Of a stretch of DNA of 64,000 nucleotides, positions 27,849 through 35,775 are shown piece after piece (position 1 is the first letter of the stretch; each line of letters opens with the position of its first letter). This DNA comes from Halorubrum sp. F4 (lineage in GTDB: Archaea > Halobacteriota > Halobacteria > Halobacteriales > Haloferacaceae): contig NZ_JAPDFS010000003.1 in assembly GCF_027257195.1 (NCBI RefSeq), positions 302,859-366,858 of the forward strand, in the 5' to 3' direction. The notes under the pieces are model-generated. The model had not been told where the DNA came from, searched no databases, and was given only the letters and a program-made list of their open reading frames with translations. Position numbers and translations under genes: made by a program.

Positions 27849-28289
27849 TTTGCGAGAGGATTCGCTAAACCGAACCAATCTGTCAACACAATCACCGATC
27901 TGAATGTCGTTGAACGCCTCCAACGATACTTCGACAGCATCGCCCCCCTCGTCGCCGGGGATTCCGTTACAGTCATGGCCTTCATATCGAATCACGTAAT
28001 AGGGCTCGTCGGAACCGAACTCGCGTTTGAGGGAACGGTGGAGTTCGTTTGAGACGTGCGTGCCGTCGTCGAATGCGTCCGCATACTCACTGTGAATCGT
28101 ATGGCTCACCGTTCCATCAGGTTCTCGCGATTCGGTGAATATGACCAACGATCCCGGTTCTCCGCCAGCGTCGACCGCCATCTGTCGCCAGTGGAATCGA
28201 CCCTCTCGACCGGATCGAGATCGGTCGTATCCGACCCAACCGATGCCACCGGCGACACCGAGCCCGATGAGAACCGATCGACGTTTCAT
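27849..28289 (-). pseudogene. 3'-truncated signal-anchored hypothetical gene
   Basis: From ATG 28289 an N-terminal KRR plus hydrophobic segment (SVLIGLGVAGGIGWVG) is followed by about 115 residues of sensible soluble sequence, including FTESREPDGTVSHTIHSEY and YYVIRYEGHDCNG. At about 27850 the frame runs into the antisense of the hydrolase gene and stays open to 27543, giving residues that look like a shadow (PVEPLRILEERRVADPV). I infer that the true 3' end was lost. It lies just left of the outermost tRNA-end repeat. Alternatively the overlapping 248-codon frame is expressed whole. Confidence 0.5.
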
Positions 28290-28348
28290 TGCGTTAGGAT
28301 CCAAGTACAGCGTCAGAATCCATACGGAGTGAGCGCGCAGGATCCGAA

Positions 28349-28376
28349 TGCCGCCTCCCGGATTTGAGCCGGGGAC
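28349..28376 (-). repeat. tRNA-Phe 3'-end copy (att-like site, outer)
   Basis: Matches the 3' end of the tRNA-Phe gene at 34812 in 25 of 28 positions (tgccgcctcc then gatttga and ggggac). Two of the three differences are a compensating base-pair change in the T stem, so it still folds as a T arm plus acceptor strand. It marks the left end of the outer island unit. Confidence 0.75.
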
Positions 28377-28384
28377 GTGCTCGT

Positions 28385-29185
28385 TCACTCGGTCACTATC
28401 ACCGTTCCGATCGCCTGGGTATCGCCCCCTTGCGAGGAGTCATCAACCGTTATCCGGCCCGTCAGTTCGTACGTCCCAGGACTGTCGAAGGTCCGTGTGA
28501 ACTCGTATTCCGGGCCGCTTGCGTTCTGGCAGTCTACTCCCCCTTCGACCGTCCCGTCCCGGGTCGCTACTGCCTCACCATCGACCAGGAGGGCGGCGGT
28601 AAACGAGGCACTACCGCCGAAGGTCGCAATACTGAACGTCACCGTCACGGGTTCACCGACTGACACCGTCTCCCGTTCGATCTGTGACCGCCAGACATCC
28701 AGGTTCGGTGAATCCAGATAGTGCGAGACGTCAAGGGTCGCCTCGGTACGACTCTCGCCGTCCGGCCCACGGATCTGCACGCGTTTATCACCTCGTGTGG
28801 GGATCGACCGTAGCTGTCCCGGCCCCTCGCCGAACCCGACCGAGAACCGCTGTTCGGTCGGCTCGAACGTGACTTCGTCGACAGTCTCACCATCGTCGAT
28901 GATTTCTAGCGTCAGCTCCTCGTTGCAGTTTTCGACCTGTCCCTCGATACGTCCCATCCTTGCTTCCCCGGTGCCACACTGATACTCCACCGAGACAGAC
29001 GCTTCGGTAATCTCCACAGCACCGCAAGCCTTCGTCGAGGCATCCGGATCTTCCGAAGTATCCGTACTTTCCGGGGTATCTGAGTCGTCCGAGGTATTCG
29101 ACTCGTCTGTCTCGTCCGAGGTACAACCAGCGGAGAGCAGTAGCGGCGAACCTGACAGGGCGGCGAGGAGGGCACGTCTCTTCAT
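28385..29185 (-). CDS. Secreted lipoprotein with Ig-like/CARDB-type domain (copy 1)
   Basis: A 266-residue protein. The N-terminus KRRALLAALSG...LLLSAGC is a lipoprotein signal with the lipobox Cys about residue 21, followed by a Ser/Thr/Asp linker. The body is beta-rich; the part from about residue 165 (SVGEPVTVTFSIATFGG... GTYELTGRITV) resembles CARDB or similar Ig-like adhesion domains, with a Cys pair CGAVE/CGTGE early on. It should sit on the outer face of the membrane. It is paralogous to the gene at 33866-34594, and it is the only gene between two tRNA-end repeats. Confidence 0.75.
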   Translation of the reverse strand: MKRRALLAALSGSPLLLSAGCTSDETDESNTSDDSDTPESTDTSEDPDASTKACGAVEITEASVSVEYQCGTGEARMGRIEGQVENCNEELTLEIIDDGETVDEVTFEPTEQRFSVGFGEGPGQLRSIPTRGDKRVQIRGPDGESRTEATLDVSHYLDSPNLDVWRSQIERETVSVGEPVTVTFSIATFGGSASFTAALLVDGEAVATRDGTVEGGVDCQNASGPEYEFTRTFDSPGTYELTGRITVDDSSQGGDTQAIGTVIVTE

Positions 29186-29191
29186 TGACAT

Positions 29192-29391
29192 CTCGGTTGC
29201 CGCGGCTAATATAAATGTTTTCTACCGGTCTGCGGACATTATACCACGACGAGCGTAGCGAGGCTCCGGCTTTTTTCACCTAGCTTTTTGCGTTAACGAG
29301 ACACGATGTGTCTCGTTCGCCAGCCAGAGATTTTCGATTTCTGGCGACACCGAGTGGCGAGCTTGCGCACCCGAGGCGGAAAGAAGAGGTA
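29192..29391. other. Spacer with strong hairpins beside an att-like site
   Basis: No gene. It contains the 10-bp inverted repeat at 29295-29317 and a second stem pairing cgccag at 29319 with ctggcg at 29341. Confidence 0.55.
29295..29317. repeat. Perfect 10-bp inverted repeat (AACGAGACAC-N3-GTGTCTCGTT)
   Basis: Arms of 10 bp with a 3-nt loop (gat), 75 nt from the inner att-like copy. One arm has a partial match (gtgtctcgt) at 34682, also beside a tRNA end. It could be a terminator or a recombinase-related site. Confidence 0.55.
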
Positions 29392-29413
29392 TGTCGCCTC
29401 CCGGATTTGAACG
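29392..29413 (-). repeat. tRNA-Phe 3'-end copy (att-like site, inner)
   Basis: Shares tgtcgcctcc-cggatttgaacg with the tRNA-Phe end, with a t for c at the third base and g for c in the T stem; flanking agtatg/ggtatg bases are also similar. It separates the 1-kb lipoprotein unit from the 5.4-kb unit next to the tRNA. Confidence 0.75.
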
Positions 29414-29495
29414 CGATGGCGAGACCGATCCGCTCGCGGAGCTTAAAACCCTTTCAAGTCGATAAACGGCGGATCCGGAGCGGTTCGGACACGAC

Positions 29496-31205
29496 TCAGA
29501 AGTATCGGTCCACGATCTTCTCGCCGGTCCGAGCCGCCAGCGCCTGTCCCGTGTTGGTCGGGTTCGGACCGCCGACGCCGTTGGCGAGGGCGCTGTGGTC
29601 CGCGACGAACAGGCGGTCGACCGCGTAGGCTTCACACGCCTCGTCGACGACCTTCCCCATCCGCATCGTGCTGTGGAGGTGTAGCGCCGTCGGCGGGGAA
29701 TCGGAGCGGTGGACGTGTGACGCCCCCGCCTCGCGAAGGATCTCCGCCGCGATCTCCGCCAGTTCGTCGCGTCGCTTGCGGTCCGCCTCGCTCGGGGTGT
29801 AGTTGACGAGCGGGATGGGGCCGTGTTCGTCCTCCGCGCCGTCCTGGACGGTCACGCCGTTCCGTTTCAGGGGGCGGTCGTCGCTGACGACGAGCACCGG
29901 GAGCATCCGGCGGTAGTCCGAGAGGAGTCGCTTGAGCTCCGGTCCGGCGAGCCGACCCATGGTGTCCCAGGGCGCGTCCTCGGTGTCGTGCTGGAAGGCG
30001 AACCCCGACGCGCTGGCGCCGAAGCCGAGGATCGCACCGACACCCGGCGTCGTTCCGACCGTCTGGAGCATGCCGAGCCCCGGATAGTCGAACCGGGCCG
30101 CGATGTTCTGTCCCTCGTGTTGGTCGACCGTCGGCTTGCCGAGCGTCGCCTCCAAGTCGTCGGCATCCCACAGCCCCATCACGTTGTCCCCGAAGTGGAG
30201 GGTCAGGCCGCGGCCGACCCACTCCTCGTCCGGAAGGTCGGCGTTCAACCAGAGGCGCGGCGTCTCGATGGCACCGGCCGCGAGGACGACCACCTCCGCC
30301 TCGACGGTCGTCGTCGCTCCCGACCAGGTGTCCCGGAACGTCACGCCCGTGGCGGTCGGGGTGTCGCCGAGAGGGGTCTCGGTCGTCACGTCGACGGCGA
30401 ACGCGTTCGGGCGGACGGTGACGTTGCCGGTCCGCATCGCCGCCGGGACGAAGGTGACGTTGCTCGCGCGTTTGGCCTTCTCCTCGAAGGGCGCGCCCCG
30501 CGGATGCGGGTTGCCGGTGATCTCGCCGAGCCCGAGGGTGTGGCCCGTCACGTCCGGATACGTGAACTCCCCGTCGTAGTCGCCGTCGACGTGGAGACGC
30601 CGATCCGGGCGTCTGATCGCGTTGGGCTGGGGTCGGTAGCCGGGGGACGTGACGTTCATCTCGTCGATGAACTCCCACCCCGCGGCCGCCGCACCCCGGA
30701 AGAACAGCTCCTCCTTGGCGGTGACGGGGGCCGGCTGTACGTCGCACAGCTCCTCCACTTCCCGGTAGTACGGTAGCAGGTCCGCGTAGTCGATCGGCCA
30801 GTGGCCCTGCTCGTCGATGGCCGCGGGATACGCCCGCGGGTGACAGCCGGTGTAGTGAAGCGTCGTGCCGCCGACGCCGGCACACTGGAGGATCGCGCCG
30901 TCGCCCGGGAACTTCCGCGCCCAGATCCCTCGATTCTCGTCGGCGGGCCCGAAGAAGAGCCGGTTCACCATCTCGAACTCGCGAGTCGTGAACTGCTCGT
31001 CGAGCAGCTCGCCGCTCAGGTCGTCGACGTCGGAGGACGCCTCGGCGCCCGGATCCCCGTGTGGGTCGGGCCACTGCTCGTTGCCGTGGAACGGCCCGGC
31101 CTCCAGTAGCAGGACGGACAGCCCCGCCTCCGCGAGTTTCCAAGCCGCTACGGGACCGTCCCCGCCTGCCCCCACGATGACGGCGTCGTACTCGGCGTCG
31201 ACCAT
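29496..31205 (-). CDS. GMC-family FAD oxidoreductase (gluconate/sugar dehydrogenase-like)
   Basis: A 569-residue flavoprotein. The FAD-binding Rossmann motif VIVGAGGDGPVAAWK starts near residue 8, the GMC signature region is GVGGTTLHYTG, and the C-terminus has ALHLHSTMRMG and FVADHSALANGVGGPNPTNTGQ with the catalytic His/Asn region. The best fit is the large subunit of membrane-associated gluconate or 2-keto-sugar dehydrogenases. Its start is 2 nt after the stop of the subunit-3-like gene, so they are one operon. No signal peptide is seen on it; export with a partner is possible. Confidence 0.85.
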   Translation of the reverse strand: MVDAEYDAVIVGAGGDGPVAAWKLAEAGLSVLLLEAGPFHGNEQWPDPHGDPGAEASSDVDDLSGELLDEQFTTREFEMVNRLFFGPADENRGIWARKFPGDGAILQCAGVGGTTLHYTGCHPRAYPAAIDEQGHWPIDYADLLPYYREVEELCDVQPAPVTAKEELFFRGAAAAGWEFIDEMNVTSPGYRPQPNAIRRPDRRLHVDGDYDGEFTYPDVTGHTLGLGEITGNPHPRGAPFEEKAKRASNVTFVPAAMRTGNVTVRPNAFAVDVTTETPLGDTPTATGVTFRDTWSGATTTVEAEVVVLAAGAIETPRLWLNADLPDEEWVGRGLTLHFGDNVMGLWDADDLEATLGKPTVDQHEGQNIAARFDYPGLGMLQTVGTTPGVGAILGFGASASGFAFQHDTEDAPWDTMGRLAGPELKRLLSDYRRMLPVLVVSDDRPLKRNGVTVQDGAEDEHGPIPLVNYTPSEADRKRRDELAEIAAEILREAGASHVHRSDSPPTALHLHSTMRMGKVVDEACEAYAVDRLFVADHSALANGVGGPNPTNTGQALAARTGEKIVDRYF

Positions 31206-31206
31206 C

Positions 31207-32118
31207 TCACACACCTCCCTCGGGGTACGGCTCCACGTAGCCGTCGGTGTCGTAGTCGTTCTCCCGAAACCGGCCGGGCGACTCGAACAGGCTGACTGAC
31301 GACCCGTCACGGTCGTCGATCGTCGTCCACGCGTCCTCGGAACCGAGCGTCCCGTCCTCCGTCCCGAGGTACCCGCGTAGACACGCGTAGCCGTTCGTGA
31401 ACCCGGGGAACCCGCTCTGTCGCCACCCCTGAACTGACGCGGGGTCGTTCGGATGGTCCTGGCCGAACGGCATGCGTTCGGGGTCCGGATACCCTTCCCA
31501 CTCGCCGTAGTAGATCAGCTTCGGAAACCCGACGACGAGCTGACCGACCAGCCCGCCGTCGAACTCCACGAACCGGCCGTCCGGAAGGGTGAACTGCGCC
31601 TCGATCTCGTCCAGCACGTGGATCGCCCGGAGCCGGTCCCGCGGCGACAGCCTGGCGAAGGGTCCGGCGACGTCCCTGATCCGGTCGGCGGGGACGTCGG
31701 TTCCCTCGAAGAACGCCACGGGACGCTCCTCGTTGGGCTCGTCCTCGTTGTCTCCCCGTGAGATGAGCTTGAGCGCCGCCGAATCGAGGACGTTCGCGAT
31801 CGGCTTCACGACGTCCACGTCATGGCGCGTGTGAGGGATCCCGATCTGAACTCGATCCGCGACGTAGCGGGCGAGGAACTCCGCCACTCCAACGTCGTTG
31901 CCCCCGGGAACGTGCTCCGGACCCAGCTCGTCCGCCAGCTCCGGCGTGGTCGGAATCACGGCGTCCACGCAGGCACGGAACGTAACGCGTGTGTGGAGAT
32001 CCCCGCTCGAGGAGTCACCGCGCGTGCGACCGAGGACGCGCCGCCCGACCGTGCGAAGCCAGCTCGCGCTCGCCGCGAGGATCGTTCGCACCCGACGGAT
32101 GATGCCACCACGTGTCAT
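31207..32118 (-). CDS. Gluconate 2-dehydrogenase subunit 3-like protein
   Basis: A 303-residue protein. An Arg-rich, weakly hydrophobic N-terminus (RRVRTILAASASWLRTVGRR) may be an atypical export or membrane signal. The family part runs from FRACVDAVIPTTPELA through LIYYGEWEGYPDP and ends PYPEGGV. Subunit 3 binds the GMC flavoprotein and brings it to the membrane. The third usual subunit, a cytochrome c, is not nearby, so electrons may go to another acceptor such as a halocyanin or quinone. Confidence 0.75.
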   Translation of the reverse strand: MTRGGIIRRVRTILAASASWLRTVGRRVLGRTRGDSSSGDLHTRVTFRACVDAVIPTTPELADELGPEHVPGGNDVGVAEFLARYVADRVQIGIPHTRHDVDVVKPIANVLDSAALKLISRGDNEDEPNEERPVAFFEGTDVPADRIRDVAGPFARLSPRDRLRAIHVLDEIEAQFTLPDGRFVEFDGGLVGQLVVGFPKLIYYGEWEGYPDPERMPFGQDHPNDPASVQGWRQSGFPGFTNGYACLRGYLGTEDGTLGSEDAWTTIDDRDGSSVSLFESPGRFRENDYDTDGYVEPYPEGGV

Positions 32119-32185
32119 GTCGTATGTCAACAATGAGCTGTTTGATAGGTGTTTCGGACGGACCAGGTGCGCTTCACGACGCAGT

Positions 32186-32683
32186 TCACGAGTCCGGTTC
32201 CGACGCTCCGGACGTCGATCCCTCCGGCGTCGACTCCTCGAGGACGTCGACGCCGTTCGCCTCCCAGATCGACTTTGCCTTTTTCATCCCGATGGGGGCG
32301 CTGAGTCCGACCTTGTCGAGGTGGCTGGCGGGCTGTTCGACCGGACAGAGCTCGAAGTGCGGACAGACGACGAACCCGTCCGGGTGTGAGAACCCGCGCA
32401 CGTGAGTCTGCCAGAAACGACCCTCCCGGTCGAGCGACTCGATACGCCGCATGTTGAGCACCTCCTCGCCGAACGCGTCGTGGACGTAGTAGTACGAGAT
32501 CACGTGCCACGTCGCGAAGTGGTTCCGGGCGAGCACTTCCCTGACGTGCTGGCGATCCGAATCGAGGAGCTGATACGGAGGGTCGCCCTCGAGACGGAAG
32601 AACCGCCGACGGATCCGACGTTGGAAGCCGTGCTGGAGACGGGTCCACGGAAGCCGGGCCAGGACGCGAGAGATGCGGCTCAT
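32186..32683 (-). CDS. Conserved hypothetical protein in GMC cluster
   Basis: A 165-residue soluble protein. An Arg-rich N-terminal helix (RISRVLARLPWTRLQHGFQRRIRRR) may lie on the membrane surface. Then come HVREVLARNHFATWHVISYYYVHD and a region with VCPHFELCPVEQP holding two Cys and a His. The start overlaps the end of the small membrane gene (ATGA at 32680-32683), so the two are co-translated. No family is recognised. Confidence 0.65.
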   Translation of the reverse strand: MSRISRVLARLPWTRLQHGFQRRIRRRFFRLEGDPPYQLLDSDRQHVREVLARNHFATWHVISYYYVHDAFGEEVLNMRRIESLDREGRFWQTHVRGFSHPDGFVVCPHFELCPVEQPASHLDKVGLSAPIGMKKAKSIWEANGVDVLEESTPEGSTSGASEPDS

Positions 32684-32982
32684 CTTCCCGCGATGGCCCC
32701 GTCGGTTCCGGGAGCCTCGGGGGTCGCGGTCGTCTCGACGTCCGCCGTCAGCTCCGCCGCCCGTCGGAAGCCCAGGAACAACAGGACGCCGCCGGCCAGC
32801 CCGGTCGCGGCGAAGTCCAGCGGCCAGTGCCAGGGGTACGGCGCGGGAGGGTTGCCGACGCTCTCGGGGAGGCCCCGTAAGACCGGGATGTACCAGAACA
32901 GGTACGCCACCAGGTAGAACCCCCCGATGACCGCCCACAACCAGTCGGTTCGGGCGAGCCAGACATTACCAACCATGGCCAT
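32680..32982 (-). CDS. Small two-helix membrane protein
   Basis: A 100-residue protein with two hydrophobic helices, WLWAVIGGFYLVAYLFWYIPVL and LDFAATGLAGGVLLFLGF. The Trp/Tyr-rich first helix and the PAPYPWHWPLD loop resemble DUF-type partner proteins of membrane dehydrogenases, but no name can be given. Its stop overlaps the next gene. Two ATGs, 32982 and 32976, are possible starts. Confidence 0.6.
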   Translation of the reverse strand: MAMVGNVWLARTDWLWAVIGGFYLVAYLFWYIPVLRGLPESVGNPPAPYPWHWPLDFAATGLAGGVLLFLGFRRAAELTADVETTATPEAPGTDGAIAGR

Positions 32983-33026
32983 GGATACGAGGATAAGGCT
33001 CTTAAACCCCCATTCTCTGGAGACGG

Positions 33027-33704
33027 CTAGCGTCCCCGTTGGCGCGTTCGACGTGCCACGACGAAGACGACCGCGAGGGCGAGCGCCAGGAACAGCAGAC
33101 CGAAGCCGACCGCACGCCACGTCCGCGAGCGTCGAGGTTCGTCGGCGTCGACGTCCGAACCCTCCGCCACGTCGGGACCCGTCGTCCCGTCGCGCCACGT
33201 CGTCGCTCGGGCGGCGACGTACTCGTCGATGGAGTCGTCGGCGACGACTTCGAACGACACCCGTCCCGCGAAGGCGAAGGGGTCGAGGAGCGTTCCCAAC
33301 GCGTCGGCGAACAGCTGCGCGTCCTCGGCGGACGCCCACTCGTACAGTTCGAGGAACTCGCCGGGTCGGTCGCCCGCAAGCCAGAGTTTCCGTCTGAATC
33401 CCGGCATTCCCGTGAAAAACGGCGTCGCGACGTTCGCGAAGGGGTCGAACAGCACCTCGCGGAGTGCCGCACCCTTCGCCCGGTTCGGCACGTCGACCTC
33501 GAAGACGAGGATCACGCCGTCGTCCGCGACGTCCCGGTCGGGTCGGTCGAGTTCCGTCTCGCGATAGACGACGAACGAGTCGCCGTCCGGCGTCTCGAGG
33601 ACGTGACCGATACGATCACTGGGGAACCGGACGCGTCCGGTGAGGAGGTACTGTACGGAGCGGATCGCCGCCCGTGCGAACGTGAGTGCGGTTCGAGGGT
33701 TCAT
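33027..33704 (-). CDS. Hypothetical protein with C-terminal membrane anchor
   Basis: A 225-residue protein. A soluble alpha/beta part (FRRKLWLAGDRPGEFLELYEWAS, ALGTLLDPFAFAGRVSFEVV) looks like a dimeric ferredoxin-like (Dabb/ABM-type) fold. A low-complexity linker and one transmembrane helix (VGFGLLFLALALAVVFVVA) followed by RRTRQRGR make a tail anchor. It probably belongs to the same island unit as the oxidoreductase genes. Function is not known. Confidence 0.6.
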   Translation of the reverse strand: MNPRTALTFARAAIRSVQYLLTGRVRFPSDRIGHVLETPDGDSFVVYRETELDRPDRDVADDGVILVFEVDVPNRAKGAALREVLFDPFANVATPFFTGMPGFRRKLWLAGDRPGEFLELYEWASAEDAQLFADALGTLLDPFAFAGRVSFEVVADDSIDEYVAARATTWRDGTTGPDVAEGSDVDADEPRRSRTWRAVGFGLLFLALALAVVFVVARRTRQRGR

Positions 33705-33865
33705 GTGTCATCACCGATCGAGGGACACGCGGCCTCCGCGAGGACCGGTTCACGGGCCTCGTCGAGCCACCTTGCCCCTCGATCCAGTCCGTTCTACCGG
33801 ACGTTTTCTCCGGTTGCGTAATCAAACTGCCGGCGATCGCTTCGTCGACCGGTCGCTCGCCTCGC

Positions 33866-34594
33866 TCACCCAACTGCCACGGTTCCGATCGGTTCCCTGT
33901 CGCCGGCACCGGGCGACCCTTCCACCACGATCTCGCCCGTCAGATCGTACTCGCCGGGATCGGCGAACGTGTGCGTGAATTCGTACTCCGGGCCGCTGAA
34001 CCCGCCACAATCCGCCCCGCCGTCGATCGATCCCTCGCGGGTCTCGACGGGTTCGTCCTCGACCAGCAGGGTGGCCTCGAATTCGGCTTCGCCGCCGAAC
34101 GTCGACACGCCGAACGTCACCGTCACCGGTTCGCCGGCGGCGACCGTCTCGGGCTCGAAACTGGCAGCCGCCACGCTGAGGTCCGGGCTATCCAAATAGC
34201 TGGAGACCGAGAGCTCGCGGTCCGCATGGAGCTCGCCGTCCGGTCCCCGAACGTTGACCGTCGCCCCCTCGTAATCGAAGGCAGCGGCGTCCGTCGTGAT
34301 CTCGACTTCCGAGGTTCCGAGGGGACTCGGATCGATATCGAATTCTCTGATGACTTCCCCCTCGTTGACGATCTCGAGAGTCAGCTCGTCGTCGCAGTCC
34401 TCGGTGTATACGTGAACGACACCATGTATTCCCGAACCGGTGTCACACCAGTAGTCGATGTCGGCAGACGCGTGGGTGATCGAGACGTCCGTACATGTCC
34501 GGTCCTGTTCGGTCGATCGGTCCTGTTCGGTCGTACAACCGGCCACGGCGAGGGATGGAGAGCACGCCACGGCGAGGAGATCACGTCGTCTCAT
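33866..34594 (-). CDS. Secreted lipoprotein with Ig-like/CARDB-type domain (copy 2)
   Basis: A 242-residue paralogue of the lipoprotein at 28385-29185. The signal RRRDLLAVACSPSLAVAGC ends in a lipobox Cys, then a linker, then a body with matching blocks: ELTLEIVNEGEVI, SYLDSPDLSV, AAGEPVTVTFGVSTFGG, GPEYEFTHTFADPGEYDLTGEIVV. The paired cysteines are kept. Divergence from copy 1 is considerable, so this is not a recent duplicate. It is the first gene after the intact tRNA-Phe, as copy 1 is after the inner tRNA-end repeat. Confidence 0.75.
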   Translation of the reverse strand: MRRRDLLAVACSPSLAVAGCTTEQDRSTEQDRTCTDVSITHASADIDYWCDTGSGIHGVVHVYTEDCDDELTLEIVNEGEVIREFDIDPSPLGTSEVEITTDAAAFDYEGATVNVRGPDGELHADRELSVSSYLDSPDLSVAAASFEPETVAAGEPVTVTFGVSTFGGEAEFEATLLVEDEPVETREGSIDGGADCGGFSGPEYEFTHTFADPGEYDLTGEIVVEGSPGAGDREPIGTVAVG

Positions 34595-34811
34595 TGACTC
34601 TTCCTGGATACCGAGGTCGACGATAAATACTTTCGGCCGATCGTTCGAACCTCGGAGGAGTACTCGAATTCGTCGACTCGGTGTGTCTCGTCACGCGTTC
34701 TCCTCGTTATTCGTGGAGAAGTCGCGCCGTCGATTGAACGTGAACTCCGGGACGATTCACGCGTTCAACCCGAGATGTCCACCGCTCGCGGATCGTCGGC
34801 AACGAGAAGTA

Positions 34812-34885
34812 TGCCGCCTCCCCGATTTGAACGGGGGACAGCTCGATCTTCAGTCGAGTGCTCTCCCAGTCTGAGCTAAGGCGGC
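34812..34885 (-). tRNA. tRNA-Phe (GAA)
   Basis: On the minus strand the 74-nt sequence starts GCCGCCU and ends AGGCGGCA, a perfect 7-bp acceptor stem with discriminator A. The D arm (AGCUCAGACUGGGAGAGC), the anticodon loop CUGAAGA with GAA, and the T arm CCCCG-UUCAAAU-CGGGG are all regular. No intron; CCA is not encoded. Its 3' end faces the island at 28.3-34.8 kb and appears to be the integration target. Confidence 0.97.
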
Positions 34886-35084
34886 TCGCGTTTCGACCAA
34901 GGCCGAATCGAGACAAAAGGATTTCGAAAGACGGCGGGCGACCGACGTGGAGACGGAGCACACGCTACCCTCGAACGCGTGGTCGACGAGGACGGCAAGG
35001 GTGCCGGGCCGATCGAGTTCGCAGTCGAGAGTAAACGTGGAACATATACGTCGTCGCCGTCTACATCCGCCGATTCGACGACGC

Positions 35085-35687
35085 ATGATGCTTCCGACAC
35101 ACGCGATGGTGGGCCTGGCGATCGCGGCCCCGCTCTCCGCGCTCGCCCCCGACATCGCACCCGCGGCGCTCGCCGGCGCGCTCGCCGGGAGCGTCTTTCC
35201 CGACCTCGACCTATACTCGGGACATCGACGAACCCTTCACTATCCAACGGTCTACGCGCTTCTCGCGGCACCGGCGGTCGTTCTCGCGGCGGTTTCGACC
35301 CTCCCCGTGACCGTCGGACTCGCCGCGTTCCTCGTCGGGGCGACCGTCCACTGTCGGATGGACCGCTACGGCGGCGGCCTCGAACTCCGTCCGTGGGAGG
35401 AGACCTCCGATCGAGCGGTGTACGACCACGTCCGCGGCCGCTGGCGGCGACCGAAACGCTGGGTCCGGTACGACGGCTCACCCGGCGACCTGGCGCTGCT
35501 CACGGTGCTCTCGCTCCCGCTTCTCGTCGGTCTCGAGGGCCCGTTCCGGATCGTCACGGCAGCCGCGCTCGTCGTCGGCGTCGCCTACGTCGCGCTTCGG
35601 CGGCGGCTCGCCTCGATCGCGCCCGTCGTCTTCGGGTACGCGCCCGAGACCCTGGAACGCTACGTCCCCGAGCGGTACCGTCAGTAG
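35085..35687 (+). CDS. Membrane-bound metal-dependent hydrolase (DUF457/YdjM-like)
   Basis: A 200-residue membrane protein. The N-terminus LPTHAMVGLAIAAPL has the early His of the YdjM/DUF457 family, then GSVFPDLDLYSGHRRTLHYP with the conserved D-x-D and H-R-x-x-x-H motifs, and TVHCRMDRYGGG. These residues would bind a metal. Three or four hydrophobic segments are present. The family has phospholipase- or hydrolase-like activity in some bacteria. Two adjacent ATGs (35085, 35088) are possible starts. Confidence 0.8.
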   Translation: MMLPTHAMVGLAIAAPLSALAPDIAPAALAGALAGSVFPDLDLYSGHRRTLHYPTVYALLAAPAVVLAAVSTLPVTVGLAAFLVGATVHCRMDRYGGGLELRPWEETSDRAVYDHVRGRWRRPKRWVRYDGSPGDLALLTVLSLPLLVGLEGPFRIVTAAALVVGVAYVALRRRLASIAPVVFGYAPETLERYVPERYRQ

Positions 35688-35741
35688 CCCCCGCCGACCC
35701 ACGGGCCGACGTGACGACGTCCGGTCGCGGTCGTCACAAAC

Positions 35742-35748
35742 ACTTATC
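35742..35748 (+). promoter_or_regulatory. TATA-like box (cttatca)
   Basis: Lies 28-34 nt before ATG 35776 of the histidine kinase gene. Confidence 0.5.
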
Positions 35749-35775
35749 ACTACGCATTGGCAGCGTCTCACGTAT

